This document shows positions 7,116 to 15,304 of a stretch of DNA of 64,000 nt, piece after piece. Position numbers and translations under genes: made by a program. Numbering within the stretch: the stretch's first letter is position 1; each line of letters opens with the position of its first letter. Origin of the DNA: Aridibaculum aurantiacum (GTDB lineage Bacteria > Bacteroidota > Bacteroidia > Chitinophagales > Chitinophagaceae); the NCBI RefSeq assembly GCF_017355875.1, contig NZ_JAFEWC010000001.1, forward strand, positions 2,046,001-2,110,000, given 5' to 3'. Below the pieces are notes generated by a model. The model was not told the DNA's origin and searched no databases. It was given only the letters and a program-made list of their open reading frames with translations.

Positions 7116-9394
7116 ATCCTGTATTTAAGTCGCAAAACAATATTTCTTCCTGCCTCATCATTGAAGTACCTGAACCGGTTCATATAATCGCGGTAGCGGG
7201 TGTTCAGCAGGTTTCTAATGCCGAGGCCAAAGGTAAGTCTTTTTTCTAGAAAATGAAACATTGTTGCAAATTCCATATTCAATAATGTATAAGCTGCTGG
7301 TGGTGCCAGATAATCGCCATTATTTTTTGGAACCCTTGTTTGCTCCGTTACATGTACCGCCTGGAGGCTGATGTAATTTTCACTGGGATGAAATTGGCGG
7401 TATGAATAAGCTACTTCTCCCTCAAAACGATGAGAAGGAATTTGCTGGAGCCAATCTTTTGCCTGCAGGTCTCTTACCCACAGTAAAGAAGCCTTTGCAT
7501 TAGCACGAACCAATGGGGTAAAATAGCGGGTGACTGCTATATCTGCACCGGTAAAAAATGCATTGGTTTGCAAATAACGAAAAGTAGGATAGGCGCCTCT
7601 GAAAGTAAGAGTAGGAGGAGTAGAAGGAACAAGATTAATAAAGCCGTTTATATAGCGGGCAAAAGGCGTTACATCCACCATCCAACTGGAGTCGATATTT
7701 ACTTTCAGCTGGCTTGAAAAGATAAACGCTACTTCACTTTTAAGATTTGGATCGCCAATCTCAAAATTAGCAGTGCCATGATGCAGTCCATTTACATAAA
7801 GCTCATTTACCTGCGGCGCACGCCATGCCATTGAGCCGCTAAACAATAAATTTTTACCTGTACCTAAACGGTAATCCAAAAGGGTAGAAGCTGAAATATT
7901 GCTAAAGTTCCTGTTCTCCTGGAGCACCTGGTTGTTCTGGTTTCTAAAGGTCTCCATAGTTCTGAAGTCGTAACGAAGTCCTGCTTCTGCATTCAGGTTG
8001 GGGTTCAGGCTCTTTTTTGCTATAGCATAGCCTGATAAATTCCAGACAACGAAATTGGGAATAAAGAAGCGGCTGCCACTCCAGACGTTTTGCTGGCGCA
8101 TGGCGGATACTCCATAAGTGGTGGAAACGGTAGCTGTATTCTCAATATTAGCATCCACGGTTGTTGTGCCTATGTTCAGGTCCAGTTCAGGCCTGTCAGT
8201 TATTAGTGCACGATCATATTCCTGCCTGAAGTTTTCCTGGTGCGCCAGTACTATGTTCAAGCGCCTTCTATTGGTAAGATTAAATGTGTTGCGCAGCTTC
8301 ACCAGGTAGTGGCTCACTTCCTGCCTTGGCCTGTCAATATCATATGAAAAAGCATCAATATTTTGAATAGGTCTTTTGCTGTTGATAGCTGTTTCAAGAT
8401 CTGTCAGGTTTCCAATATGCGCCCCGGTAAAGATGCCTAGTTTGGTATTAAACGAACTGAAGAATAATTCAGATTGGAAACGTGAATTACGCCATCCAAC
8501 TGTAGCTGAATAATTGTATTCTTCCAGTCCAGTGTTGTGTAGCCAATAATCAGGAGTGCGGGTGTTGCCTCCTCTTTTATATGTACCCTGCAAGCGCCAA
8601 CTGAGTGCAGTTAGCTTCTTCACATTTTGCTCCACCACACCATTTATTACATATTGCCGGTTGTTACTAAAGTAAACGGTATTGAACTCAGCATTGGTGG
8701 CCTGCGCCGTAGGTAATGGCCGTGGTTCAATTAATATTGCGCCACCAATTGCATCCGCGCCATACCGCAGGCTGGATGCGCCTTTTACAACCGTCATTCT
8801 ATTTGCAATAAAAGGATCTATTTCAGGTGCATGCTCACTTCCCCATTGTTGTCCTTCCTGCCTTACGCCATTATTTAAAATCAAAACCCTGTTGCCATGC
8901 AATCCATGAATTACAGGTTTACTAATGGTAGAACCTGTTTGCAACATGGTAACACCATTGATCCTGCTTAGCGCTTCAGCAAGATTTTGGCCGCGGGTTT
9001 CTTCCAGTTCGTGCCCATGAAGCGAACTGGTAATGCCGGTGGTGCCAGGTTGAATGGAAGTAGTTACCGTTACTTCGCCCAGCATCCCTTTTGCGTGTGG
9101 AAGACCAAAATCTTTATGAACGGACTGGTTTAGCCGTATTACCTGCACCAAGGTATCGCAGTGTACGTGTGTTATCTGTATGGTGTACGCACCGTTGCAA
9201 AGTCCTTCAAAGATGAAATCACCATCACGGTTGGTGGTGGTATATTTCTCCAGTTCCAGGATCTTAACGGTGGCGTTTGGAAGTTTCTCTTTTGTATCTA
9301 TGTCGTCCACATGGCCAGAAAGGCGCAGATTGCAATTTTGCGCTTCAGCCATATTGCAGAAAAAAAGGAAAAGGAAAATGTAGAAGTATCTCAA
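7112..9394 (-). CDS. TonB-dependent outer-membrane receptor with CarboxypepD-reg domain
   Basis: The 760-residue protein starts at a TTG (9394), the only start giving a signal peptide (MRYFYIFLFLFFCNMAEA before QN). A carboxypeptidase-D regulatory-like beta domain covers about residues 22-105 (LSGHVDDIDTKEKLPNATV). A plug domain follows at about 110-230, with NLAEALSRINGVTML, HGLHGNRVLILNNGVRQ and VVKGASSLRYGADAIGG. The rest is barrel, ending in GRNIVLRLKYRI. The GLHGNRVLILNNG and GQQWGSEHAPEID plug segments resemble ZnuD/CirA-like receptors for metals or small ligands, but the substrate is not determined. It heads an operon with a lipoprotein and a small barrel. Confidence 0.92.
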   Translation of the reverse strand: MRYFYIFLFLFFCNMAEAQNCNLRLSGHVDDIDTKEKLPNATVKILELEKYTTTNRDGDFIFEGLCNGAYTIQITHVHCDTLVQVIRLNQSVHKDFGLPHAKGMLGEVTVTTSIQPGTTGITSSLHGHELEETRGQNLAEALSRINGVTMLQTGSTISKPVIHGLHGNRVLILNNGVRQEGQQWGSEHAPEIDPFIANRMTVVKGASSLRYGADAIGGAILIEPRPLPTAQATNAEFNTVYFSNNRQYVINGVVEQNVKKLTALSWRLQGTYKRGGNTRTPDYWLHNTGLEEYNYSATVGWRNSRFQSELFFSSFNTKLGIFTGAHIGNLTDLETAINSKRPIQNIDAFSYDIDRPRQEVSHYLVKLRNTFNLTNRRRLNIVLAHQENFRQEYDRALITDRPELDLNIGTTTVDANIENTATVSTTYGVSAMRQQNVWSGSRFFIPNFVVWNLSGYAIAKKSLNPNLNAEAGLRYDFRTMETFRNQNNQVLQENRNFSNISASTLLDYRLGTGKNLLFSGSMAWRAPQVNELYVNGLHHGTANFEIGDPNLKSEVAFIFSSQLKVNIDSSWMVDVTPFARYINGFINLVPSTPPTLTFRGAYPTFRYLQTNAFFTGADIAVTRYFTPLVRANAKASLLWVRDLQAKDWLQQIPSHRFEGEVAYSYRQFHPSENYISLQAVHVTEQTRVPKNNGDYLAPPAAYTLLNMEFATMFHFLEKRLTFGLGIRNLLNTRYRDYMNRFRYFNDEAGRNIVLRLKYRI

Positions 9395-9438
9395 CCCTTG
9401 AAAATTTTACCTGTACTCAATGAAGATTGTGCCAATAA

Positions 9439-9456
9439 TGTTTCGTTTATGAAACA
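9439..9456. promoter_or_regulatory. Candidate operator palindrome in the TonB-receptor leader
   Basis: TGTTTC and GAAACA are separated by 6 bases, forming an 18-bp inverted repeat just downstream of the -7 box and before the receptor start. The position suits a repressor site or a short leader hairpin. The regulator is unknown. A Fur/Zur-type metal repressor is only a guess. Confidence 0.35.
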
Positions 9457-9462
9457 ATGTTG

Positions 9463-9494
9463 CAAAACTAATTCATTTCATTGACAGATAACAA
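9463..9494 (-). promoter_or_regulatory. Promoter of the TonB-receptor operon
   Basis: On the minus strand a -33 TTG (9494-9492) is followed by 21 bases and the -7 box TAGTTTTG (9470-9463), matching the Bacteroidota consensus. Transcription would start around 9456, leaving a leader of about 60 bases. Confidence 0.55.
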
Positions 9495-9570
9495 GATATT
9501 ATGAAACAAGCTGCCTCTACACTTGTTGCTCCGTGGCAAGAATGTTCTTTCAAGGAAACAGTTTTTCCTG

Positions 9571-10023
9571 CTAGATCTTCCTGTTTAAGTAGTTGGAATA
9601 ATCAGAAAGGATGATCTCATTTTCGTGTTTCATGAGGTGAGATGTGAGAATGAAGTCGGCAGTGGTACGGTTACAGGCAATGATGATATTCCAAGCTACT
9701 GCCAATCTCAAAAGTGCTTTTACATCGCTGTCATGTGGTTGTGCTGACATAGGATCCCAAAAGAAAATTACAATGTCTATTTTTCCTTCAGCTATCATGG
9801 CGCCTATTTGTTGGTCGCCGCCCAGCGGGCCGCTGTAAAGTTTCAACACCTGGGTATCCAGCTTTTTTTCCAGTAAAGAACCCGTAGTGCCGGTAGCTAT
9901 CAATGAATGTTTTAAAAGAGCTTGTTTGTTATAAACAGCCCACTCTATCAGTTCAGATTTCTTGTTGTCGTGTGCTATAAGTGCAATTCTTTTTTGAAGT
10001 GGCAATGAACGTTTAGCTGTCAT
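9571..10023 (-). CDS. mgsA: Methylglyoxal synthase
   Basis: This 150-residue enzyme converts dihydroxyacetone phosphate to methylglyoxal and phosphate, a bypass that relieves sugar-phosphate stress. The start at 10023 (MTAKRSLPLQKRIALIAHDN) gives the family length; the longer ORF adds 42 non-conserved residues. Conserved pieces are the phosphate-binding TGTTG (44-48) and SGPLGGDQQIG with catalytic Asp70. WDPMSAQPHDSD supplies Asp90, His97 and Asp100, each one residue before the equivalent E. coli position. It is a single-gene unit with no glyoxalase gene nearby. Confidence 0.95.
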   Translation of the reverse strand: MTAKRSLPLQKRIALIAHDNKKSELIEWAVYNKQALLKHSLIATGTTGSLLEKKLDTQVLKLYSGPLGGDQQIGAMIAEGKIDIVIFFWDPMSAQPHDSDVKALLRLAVAWNIIIACNRTTADFILTSHLMKHENEIILSDYSNYLNRKI

Positions 10024-10180
10024 ATATTTTTCTTTAAAACTAGGTGCTAGTTTTTGTATGTGATGCAGAAGAATAGCCAATGCTATGCCATCTGCCATAG
10101 ATGAAAATTGATTGTAACAGGCACAATTTTTTTCCCATTTACACCGCACTAATTATTAACTAAACAAAAAAACGTTTGTT

Positions 10181-11071
10181 ATGGCCAATTACAACAGGGA
10201 CTGGGATGAAAGCCGCAGAGGCATGCACCAGCCATGGAATGACAATAGGTACGATGAGCGCCGGATGGATGATTACCACCAGGGAAACCGGCGGAACGAT
10301 CAGCGGGATGATAATTATGACAGGCGGGAACTTCGTGGACTAAACGATGACCAGGAGAAGAATTGGGGCAGAAGAAGAGATGACTTTAGCGATAACTGGG
10401 GAAGCAAGAACAGCCGCCGCTCCAGTGATGATAACTACTATAACAGGAACATGTATGGCGGCGAAAACCACAGGACCGGCCGCGGCAGCATGACTGGTCG
10501 TGACTTTGGCTATGACCCTTACGAAAGTAACAGGGGTTATGGACGGGGCAGTTCCTCTTACCGGGATTATGAACATGATAGCCGGAGCCGCTACAATGAC
10601 CGCGACTGGTGGGATAAAACAAGAGACGAAGTATCATCGTGGTTTGGTGATGAGGACGCAGCCCGCCGTCGCCGCATGGATGAAATCCAGGATAATCATC
10701 GTGGACGTGGGCCTAAAGGATATATACGCAGCGATGAAAGAATAACTGATGATGTGAATGACCGGCTAATGGAAGATCCGCATTTAGATGCTTCTGATAT
10801 AGAAATTAAAGTAGAGAATGGTGATGTGGTGATGACCGGTATGGTTAGATCACGTTATGAAAAACGCCATGCAGAAGATATAGTGGAGTCTGTATCGGGT
10901 GTAAAGAATGTAGAGAACAGGCTGCGGGTAGGAAGTAGCAACAGCTACAATAGTGGTAGTGGAAGTATGATGAATAACCAACGTTCAGGCGATAGTAATT
11001 TTGGAGCAAGTGGAGCCTCACCGGTTGGAGCATTTGATACAAGCAAACCTGATGATCCAGGTACATTGTAG
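10181..11071 (+). CDS. BON-domain protein with long Arg/Asp/Tyr-rich disordered N-terminus
   Basis: The first ~165 of 296 residues are low-complexity and rich in Arg, Asp, Asn, Tyr and Gly (RRMDDYHQGNRRNDQRDDN, GRGSSSYRDYEHDSRSRYN). A conserved block follows (SWFGDEDAARRRRMDEI, then GRGPKGYIRSDERITDDV). A BON domain comes next at about residues 187-247 (LDASDIEIKVENGDVVMTG, VSGVKNVENRLRV), and then a Ser/Asn/Gly-rich tail. BON domains bind membranes or partner proteins and occur in osmotic and envelope stress proteins. There is no signal peptide, so it is probably cytoplasmic. The SWFGDE-GRGPKGY-RSDERI module also occurs, as I recall, in proteobacterial BON proteins. Confidence 0.8.
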   Translation: MANYNRDWDESRRGMHQPWNDNRYDERRMDDYHQGNRRNDQRDDNYDRRELRGLNDDQEKNWGRRRDDFSDNWGSKNSRRSSDDNYYNRNMYGGENHRTGRGSMTGRDFGYDPYESNRGYGRGSSSYRDYEHDSRSRYNDRDWWDKTRDEVSSWFGDEDAARRRRMDEIQDNHRGRGPKGYIRSDERITDDVNDRLMEDPHLDASDIEIKVENGDVVMTGMVRSRYEKRHAEDIVESVSGVKNVENRLRVGSSNSYNSGSGSMMNNQRSGDSNFGASGASPVGAFDTSKPDDPGTL

Positions 11072-11101
11072 GGAGGTCTAGCTGTTTCTACATACTGGTA
11101 T

Positions 11102-11132
11102 AAAAGCGCCTAATAACAAGGCGCTTTTGTTG
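11102..11132 (+). terminator. Terminator after the BON gene
   Basis: A 9-bp stem AAAAGCGCC / GGCGCTTTT with a 9-base loop, followed by a T-rich stretch, lies about 30 bases after the BON stop codon. Confidence 0.8.
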
Positions 11133-11265
11133 TTTTTGCATCTTCTGTTCACCAGTTGAAAAGCAAAATGCTTTGGCACGTTCTTTTTTCTGGTCTTTTA
11201 CTTGTTTCATTTTCAGATGGTTCATAGAAAGAGGCAGGTTTTACTTTAACAGGAAATACGACAAC

Positions 11266-12009
11266 ATGATAATTACGGACGAACAAAAAAAGGAAGCGCA
11301 CGCTTTTTACAAAGAAGCACTGACTATACTTAATGAATGCGATGCACGCTATATGCTGGGAGGCGGATTTGCAATGTTTCACTACACTGGAATTTACCGC
11401 GATACCAAAGACCTTGATATATTTTGCAAGCCAGCTGACTATCCAAAATTTTTAAAACATTTTGCCGATAAAGGTTATAAAACAGAATTGACTGATGTTC
11501 GTTGGCTGGCCAAGGTTTTTAAAGGTGACCATTTTGTTGACCTGATATTTGACACGGTGAATAATATATGCCGGGTAGACGATACATGGCTGGAACGAGC
11601 ACCTGCTGCTAATTTATTTGATGTAGATGTGAAGATACTTCCGCCGGAAGAACTGGTATGGTGTAAGATATATGTGCAAAACAGGGAAAGATTTGATGGA
11701 GCTGATGTTAACCACATCCTTTTGAAGTATGGTAAGAACCTTGATTGGAACCACCTGCTTTTCCGCCTTGACCAGCACTGGCATTTACTGCTTGCCCAGT
11801 TATTGATTTTCCAATTCGTTTACCCGGCTGATTTTCACGAGATCATTCCAAGATGGTTGTTTGATGAACTGATGCGCCGTGCACATGAGCAGTACGATCT
11901 GCCATCGCCGGTAGAGCGTGTATGCCGTGGACCTATTATAGACCAGACACAGTATATGGTGGACATTAAAGAATGGGATTATAAAGTAACTACAATAAAA
12001 ACGGTTTAA
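11266..12009 (+). CDS. Polymerase-beta-fold nucleotidyltransferase (AbiEii/MNT-like)
   Basis: The start was set at the ATG at 11266 (MIITDEQKKEAHAF), giving 247 residues; upstream codons of the longer ORF look non-coding. The active-site layout of the nucleotidyltransferase fold is visible: LGGGFAM (31-37), KDLDIF with Asp49 and Asp51, and a third acidic residue in FVDLIFD (Asp92). The C-terminal half is mostly helical with a Trp/His-rich segment (WNHLLFRLDQHWHLLL). Relatives include AbiEii-like toxins and uncharacterised enzymes that may transfer nucleotides to proteins or RNA. It is followed after 2 bases by a metallophosphoesterase gene, so the two products probably act together. The substrate is unknown. 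Confidence 0.78.
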   Translation: MIITDEQKKEAHAFYKEALTILNECDARYMLGGGFAMFHYTGIYRDTKDLDIFCKPADYPKFLKHFADKGYKTELTDVRWLAKVFKGDHFVDLIFDTVNNICRVDDTWLERAPAANLFDVDVKILPPEELVWCKIYVQNRERFDGADVNHILLKYGKNLDWNHLLFRLDQHWHLLLAQLLIFQFVYPADFHEIIPRWLFDELMRRAHEQYDLPSPVERVCRGPIIDQTQYMVDIKEWDYKVTTIKTV

Positions 12010-12011
12010 TT

Positions 12012-12773
12012 ATGGCTGATCATAAAGTACGAATAGCTGCTGTTGCTGATATACATGTGAGGGAAAATGACAAAGGGAAATGGGTTGATTATTTCAAGGA
12101 AGTATCCAGCAAAGCAGACGTCCTGCTGATATGCGGAGACCTTACCGATACAGGTGATGAAGCAGAAGCCCAGGTGCTGAGTGAAGAATTAAAATCCTGC
12201 TCTATACCTGTAGTGGGTGTATTGGGTAACCATGATTATGAAAAAGGCAGGCATAAGCTGATAAGGCAGATCGTGCAAAGCCATAATGTGCATATTCTAA
12301 ATGGTGAAGCTATCGTGATAAAAGGAGTTGGTTTTGCTGGTGTAAAAGGCTTTGGTGGCGGCTTTGATAATTATATGCTTTCGATGTTTGGTGAAGGTGC
12401 TATGAAAGCATTTGTGCAAGAGGCAGTGGAAGAGGCACTTCATCTTGACCGTGCTTTGGCTCGACTGGATTCAGATCATCCTGATATCACTAAAATTGTA
12501 GTAATGCATTATTCTCCTATCAAAGCAACACTCGTCGGTGAGCCTGAACCTATCTACCCGTTTCTTGGTTGTTCAAGACTTGCAGAACCATTGGGCCGCC
12601 GGAATGTTGCTGCTGCATTTCATGGGCATGCACATGTAGGTACATTGGAAGGTGAAACAGCAGGCGGTATAAAAGTGTATAATGTAGCCAAACCCATTTT
12701 ATTGAAAGCCGGTTACCAGGTGCCGTATTATATGTTCGAAGTTGACTTATCACCCGAAGAAGTAGAAGCGTAG
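12012..12773 (+). CDS. Calcineurin-like metallophosphoesterase
   Basis: The 253-residue protein shows the full metallophosphoesterase metal-binding series: ADIH (Asp13, His15), CGDLTDTG (Asp43), GNHD (72-75), VVMHYSP and GHAHVG. It has no signal peptide and is probably cytoplasmic. Family members hydrolyse phosphomono- or diesters, including cyclic nucleotides and nucleotide adducts. The gene starts 2 bases after the nucleotidyltransferase stop (TAATTATG), which indicates a coupled pair. An attractive but unproven reading is that one enzyme adds and the other removes a nucleotide. Confidence 0.88.
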   Translation: MADHKVRIAAVADIHVRENDKGKWVDYFKEVSSKADVLLICGDLTDTGDEAEAQVLSEELKSCSIPVVGVLGNHDYEKGRHKLIRQIVQSHNVHILNGEAIVIKGVGFAGVKGFGGGFDNYMLSMFGEGAMKAFVQEAVEEALHLDRALARLDSDHPDITKIVVMHYSPIKATLVGEPEPIYPFLGCSRLAEPLGRRNVAAAFHGHAHVGTLEGETAGGIKVYNVAKPILLKAGYQVPYYMFEVDLSPEEVEA

Positions 12774-12865
12774 GCTGGATGCTGGATGATGGATACTTGA
12801 TAAAAAATCAGAGAATTAAGTATAAGCATCTGGGGATAAAAACCAGGAACCAGAAACTAGGAACT
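12774..12865. repeat. Degenerate short-word repeats in an intergenic gap
   Basis: The gap holds tandem variants of CTGGATG (12774-12795), the element GAGAATTAAG-TATA-AGCATCTGGGGATA (12811-12838), and CCAGGAAC-like words (12841-12865). A shorter version of the middle element recurs on the other side of the aldehyde dehydrogenase gene at 14532-14553. Confidence 0.5.
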
Positions 12866-12898
12866 AAAATAAAAGCAGCAGGCATTTACCAGCTGCTT
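12866..12898 (-). terminator. Terminator of the aldehyde dehydrogenase gene
   Basis: The stem AAGCAGC / GCTGCTT (12873-12879 and 12892-12898) with a 12-base loop is followed on the minus strand by TTTATTTTAG, about 20 bases after the stop codon at 12919. Confidence 0.6.
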
Positions 12899-12918
12899 CA
12901 CTATTTATAGGCTTCTTA

Positions 12919-14442
12919 TTATAGGTCAAACTTTATTCCTTGAGCAAGTGGAAGTTTGTTTGAGTAATTGATGGTATTGGTCTGGCGTCGCATATAAATC
13001 CTCCATGCATCACTGCCGCTTTCTCTTCCGCCACCAGTTTCTTTTTCGCCACCGAATGCTCCACCGATCTCTGCGCCACTTGTTCCAATGTTTACGTTTG
13101 CAATGCCGCAATCACTTCCTTCAGATGATAAAAACTTCTCTGCCTCGCGTAGGTTCAAGGTCATGATAGATGATGATAATCCTTGTGGTACGCCATTCTG
13201 TATAGCAATGGCTTCATCAAGATCTTTGTATTTCATCAGGTAAAGTATAGGAGCAAAAGTTTCATGCTGTACCACCTGCATCTCTTTATTTGCTTCCGCT
13301 ATACATGGCTTTACATAACAGCCACTTTCAAAACCTGCACCTTCCAGTACACCACCTTCTACCACAAAATTTCCACCTTGCGCTTTGCAATCTTCAATAG
13401 TTTTCAGGTAGGCATTTACTGCATCCTTATCTATCAAAGGACCCACATGATTATTCTCATTCAGAGGATCACCAATACGTAGTTGTTTGTACGCATTTAC
13501 CAACTTTTGTTTAAAGCTATCGTACACGCTTTCGTGGATGATAAGCCTGCGGGTAGAGGTGCAACGCTGGCCAGCAGTACCTACCGCACCAAACACACAA
13601 CCAACAAGCGCCATTTCCAAATCAGCATCCTGGCTTATGATGATGGCATTGTTACCTCCTAGTTCTAATAAGGATCGACCTAATCTGGCACCAACCGCTG
13701 CTCCTACAGCTTTGCCCATGCGGGTAGAACCTGTTGCAGATACCAACGGAATACGACCATCATTTGCCAGCCATTCACCTACTTCACGTCCTCCTTGTAC
13801 CATACAGCTTACACCTTCCGGTACATTATTTCTTTCAAAAACTTCTGCAATTATCTTTTGACATGCAATGCCGCATAAAGGTGTTTTTTCACTTGGCTTC
13901 CACACGCACACATCACCGCAAACCCACGCCAGCATAGTATTCCAGCTCCACACAGCAACAGGGAAGTTGAAGGCGCTGATGATACCTACTACACCGAGTG
14001 GATGCCATTGTTCGTACATCCTGTGGCCAGGACGTTCGCTGTGCATGGTAAGGCCGTGTAATTGCCGCGAAAGTCCTACTGCAAAATCGCAGATGTCTAT
14101 CATCTCCTGCACTTCGCCATAACCTTCCTGCAGGCTCTTTCCCATCTCATAGCTTACCAGTTTTCCAAGAGGCTCTTTGTATTGGCGTAATGCTTCACCT
14201 ATCTGGCGTACCACTTCACCGCGCTTTGGACTTGGCCACATCCGCCATTCTACAAATGCTTGTTGTGCTTTGGTAAGTACTACATCATATGTTGACCTAT
14301 CGGTAGCTGTTACGGCTGCTATTTCTTTCCCGTCTACAGGGGAAAAGGAGGTTATGTTTTCGCCGTTGCTATCCAACCAGATCAATCCTGTAGAAACACC
14401 GCGGTTGGTAGCTGAAATTTTTAAAGTTGACAAGAAATCCAT
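12919..14442 (-). CDS. ALDH7-family aldehyde dehydrogenase (antiquitin-like)
   Basis: This 507-residue NAD(P)-dependent dehydrogenase oxidises aldehydes to acids. The general base Glu260 (LLELGGNNA) and the nucleophile Cys294 ([13 protein letters not shown]) are present, as are the cofactor motif WKPSEKTPL and the family-7 C-terminal pattern [30 protein letters not shown]7 members include alpha-aminoadipic semialdehyde (piperideine-6-carboxylate) dehydrogenases of lysine breakdown, which is the best guess here; no lysine genes are adjacent. It is a single-gene unit with a good promoter at 14460-14492. Confidence 0.9.
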   Translation of the reverse strand: MDFLSTLKISATNRGVSTGLIWLDSNGENITSFSPVDGKEIAAVTATDRSTYDVVLTKAQQAFVEWRMWPSPKRGEVVRQIGEALRQYKEPLGKLVSYEMGKSLQEGYGEVQEMIDICDFAVGLSRQLHGLTMHSERPGHRMYEQWHPLGVVGIISAFNFPVAVWSWNTMLAWVCGDVCVWKPSEKTPLCGIACQKIIAEVFERNNVPEGVSCMVQGGREVGEWLANDGRIPLVSATGSTRMGKAVGAAVGARLGRSLLELGGNNAIIISQDADLEMALVGCVFGAVGTAGQRCTSTRRLIIHESVYDSFKQKLVNAYKQLRIGDPLNENNHVGPLIDKDAVNAYLKTIEDCKAQGGNFVVEGGVLEGAGFESGCYVKPCIAEANKEMQVVQHETFAPILYLMKYKDLDEAIAIQNGVPQGLSSSIMTLNLREAEKFLSSEGSDCGIANVNIGTSGAEIGGAFGGEKETGGGRESGSDAWRIYMRRQTNTINYSNKLPLAQGIKFDL

Positions 14443-14459
14443 TCGTTAGGTTTTGCCGG

Positions 14460-14492
14460 CAAAGGTAAGGGAGGAGGAGGAGGTTAAGTCAA
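14460..14492 (-). promoter_or_regulatory. Promoter of the aldehyde dehydrogenase gene
   Basis: On the minus strand a -33 TTG (14492-14490) is followed by a 22-base spacer and the -7 box TACCTTTG (14467-14460). The ATG is 18 bases beyond the box. Confidence 0.6.
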
Positions 14493-14553
14493 TAGTGAAT
14501 AGACAATAGTCATTAGGCCAAACTCCGAGGTGAGAATTGAGCATCTGGAGATA
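14469..14553. repeat. Degenerate short-word repeats in an intergenic gap
   Basis: Contains a GGA microsatellite (14469-14483), the self-similar run GTCAATAG-TGAATAG-ACAATAGTC (14488-14511), and GAGAATTGAGCATCTGGAG followed by ATA (14532-14553), which matches an element at 12811-12838 with a 6-base deletion. Confidence 0.5.
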
Positions 14554-14602
14554 GTAAAGCAGTAGACTAGACGAGCTTGAAAAGCTTTAATACAAGTTGG
14601 GT

Positions 14603-15304
14603 TTATGGTTCTAAACCTTTGCTTTTTAGCAGTTGCTGATATACCTCGCCATAACTACTGCCCACAGGTATCTCTTTGCCTGAGACCCGCAACTTGTTTT
14701 TGCCAAAGCTTTCTATTTTACTTACAGGGATAATATAAGATCGATGCAGTCGAACAAACTCTTGTGCCGGTAGTTTCTCCTGTAAGCTTTTTAAAGTCAT
14801 CAGTGTTAGCACCGAGCGTGGCTTTATGTGTATCCTTATATAATCATCTAAGCCTTCTATCAGTTCTATATCTTTCAGGTTGATCTTCATTAGCTGGTAA
14901 TCCACCTTTACAAATATGGAAGCCATCTGCAATTCCTGGCTGCTTAGGAATTCAAGGTATTCTTTCGCTTTATAAGATGCTTTCAGAAACCGGTCGAACT
15001 CGAAAGGCTTAAGTAAATAATCTACTGCGTCTACATTAAATCCTTCTACTGCATATTCACTGAATGCTGTGGTGAAAACTACCTGTGGCTTTTTTGATAA
15101 TGATCTATAAAATTGAATGCCGTTTACATCCGGCATTTGGATGTCTAAAAACAGTAGGTCTATATCATGCTCCTGCAGGTATTGGTGCGCATCATCAGGA
15201 TTGGTGAATGTTTTTTCTAAAGAAAGAAATGGAATGCGCGAAGCAAATTCATTTATCAATTGCAGTGCTAATGGTTCATCATCTATGGCTATACAACGAA
15301 TCAT
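14603..15304 (-). CDS. LytTR-family response regulator
   Basis: The 233-residue protein has a receiver domain with the acidic pair Asp8-Asp9, phospho-acceptor Asp54 (LLFLDIQMPD), Thr78-Thr79 and Lys99 (YLLKPFEFDRF). A LytTR DNA-binding domain follows from about residue 135 (LIEGLDDYIRIHIKP, FVRLHRSYIIPVSKIE). It overlaps the 3' end of the histidine kinase gene by 4 bases and is its cognate regulator. Such pairs in Bacteroidota control envelope or transport functions. Targets are not apparent from the neighbours. Confidence 0.93.
   Translation of the reverse strand: MIRCIAIDDEPLALQLINEFASRIPFLSLEKTFTNPDDAHQYLQEHDIDLLFLDIQMPDVNGIQFYRSLSKKPQVVFTTAFSEYAVEGFNVDAVDYLLKPFEFDRFLKASYKAKEYLEFLSSQELQMASIFVKVDYQLMKINLKDIELIEGLDDYIRIHIKPRSVLTLMTLKSLQEKLPAQEFVRLHRSYIIPVSKIESFGKNKLRVSGKEIPVGSSYGEVYQQLLKSKGLEP

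Noticed and set aside
9554-9568. GGAAA/TTTCC hairpin after mgsA
   Set aside because: The stem is only 5 bp and A/T rich with no T-run, so termination is not supported.
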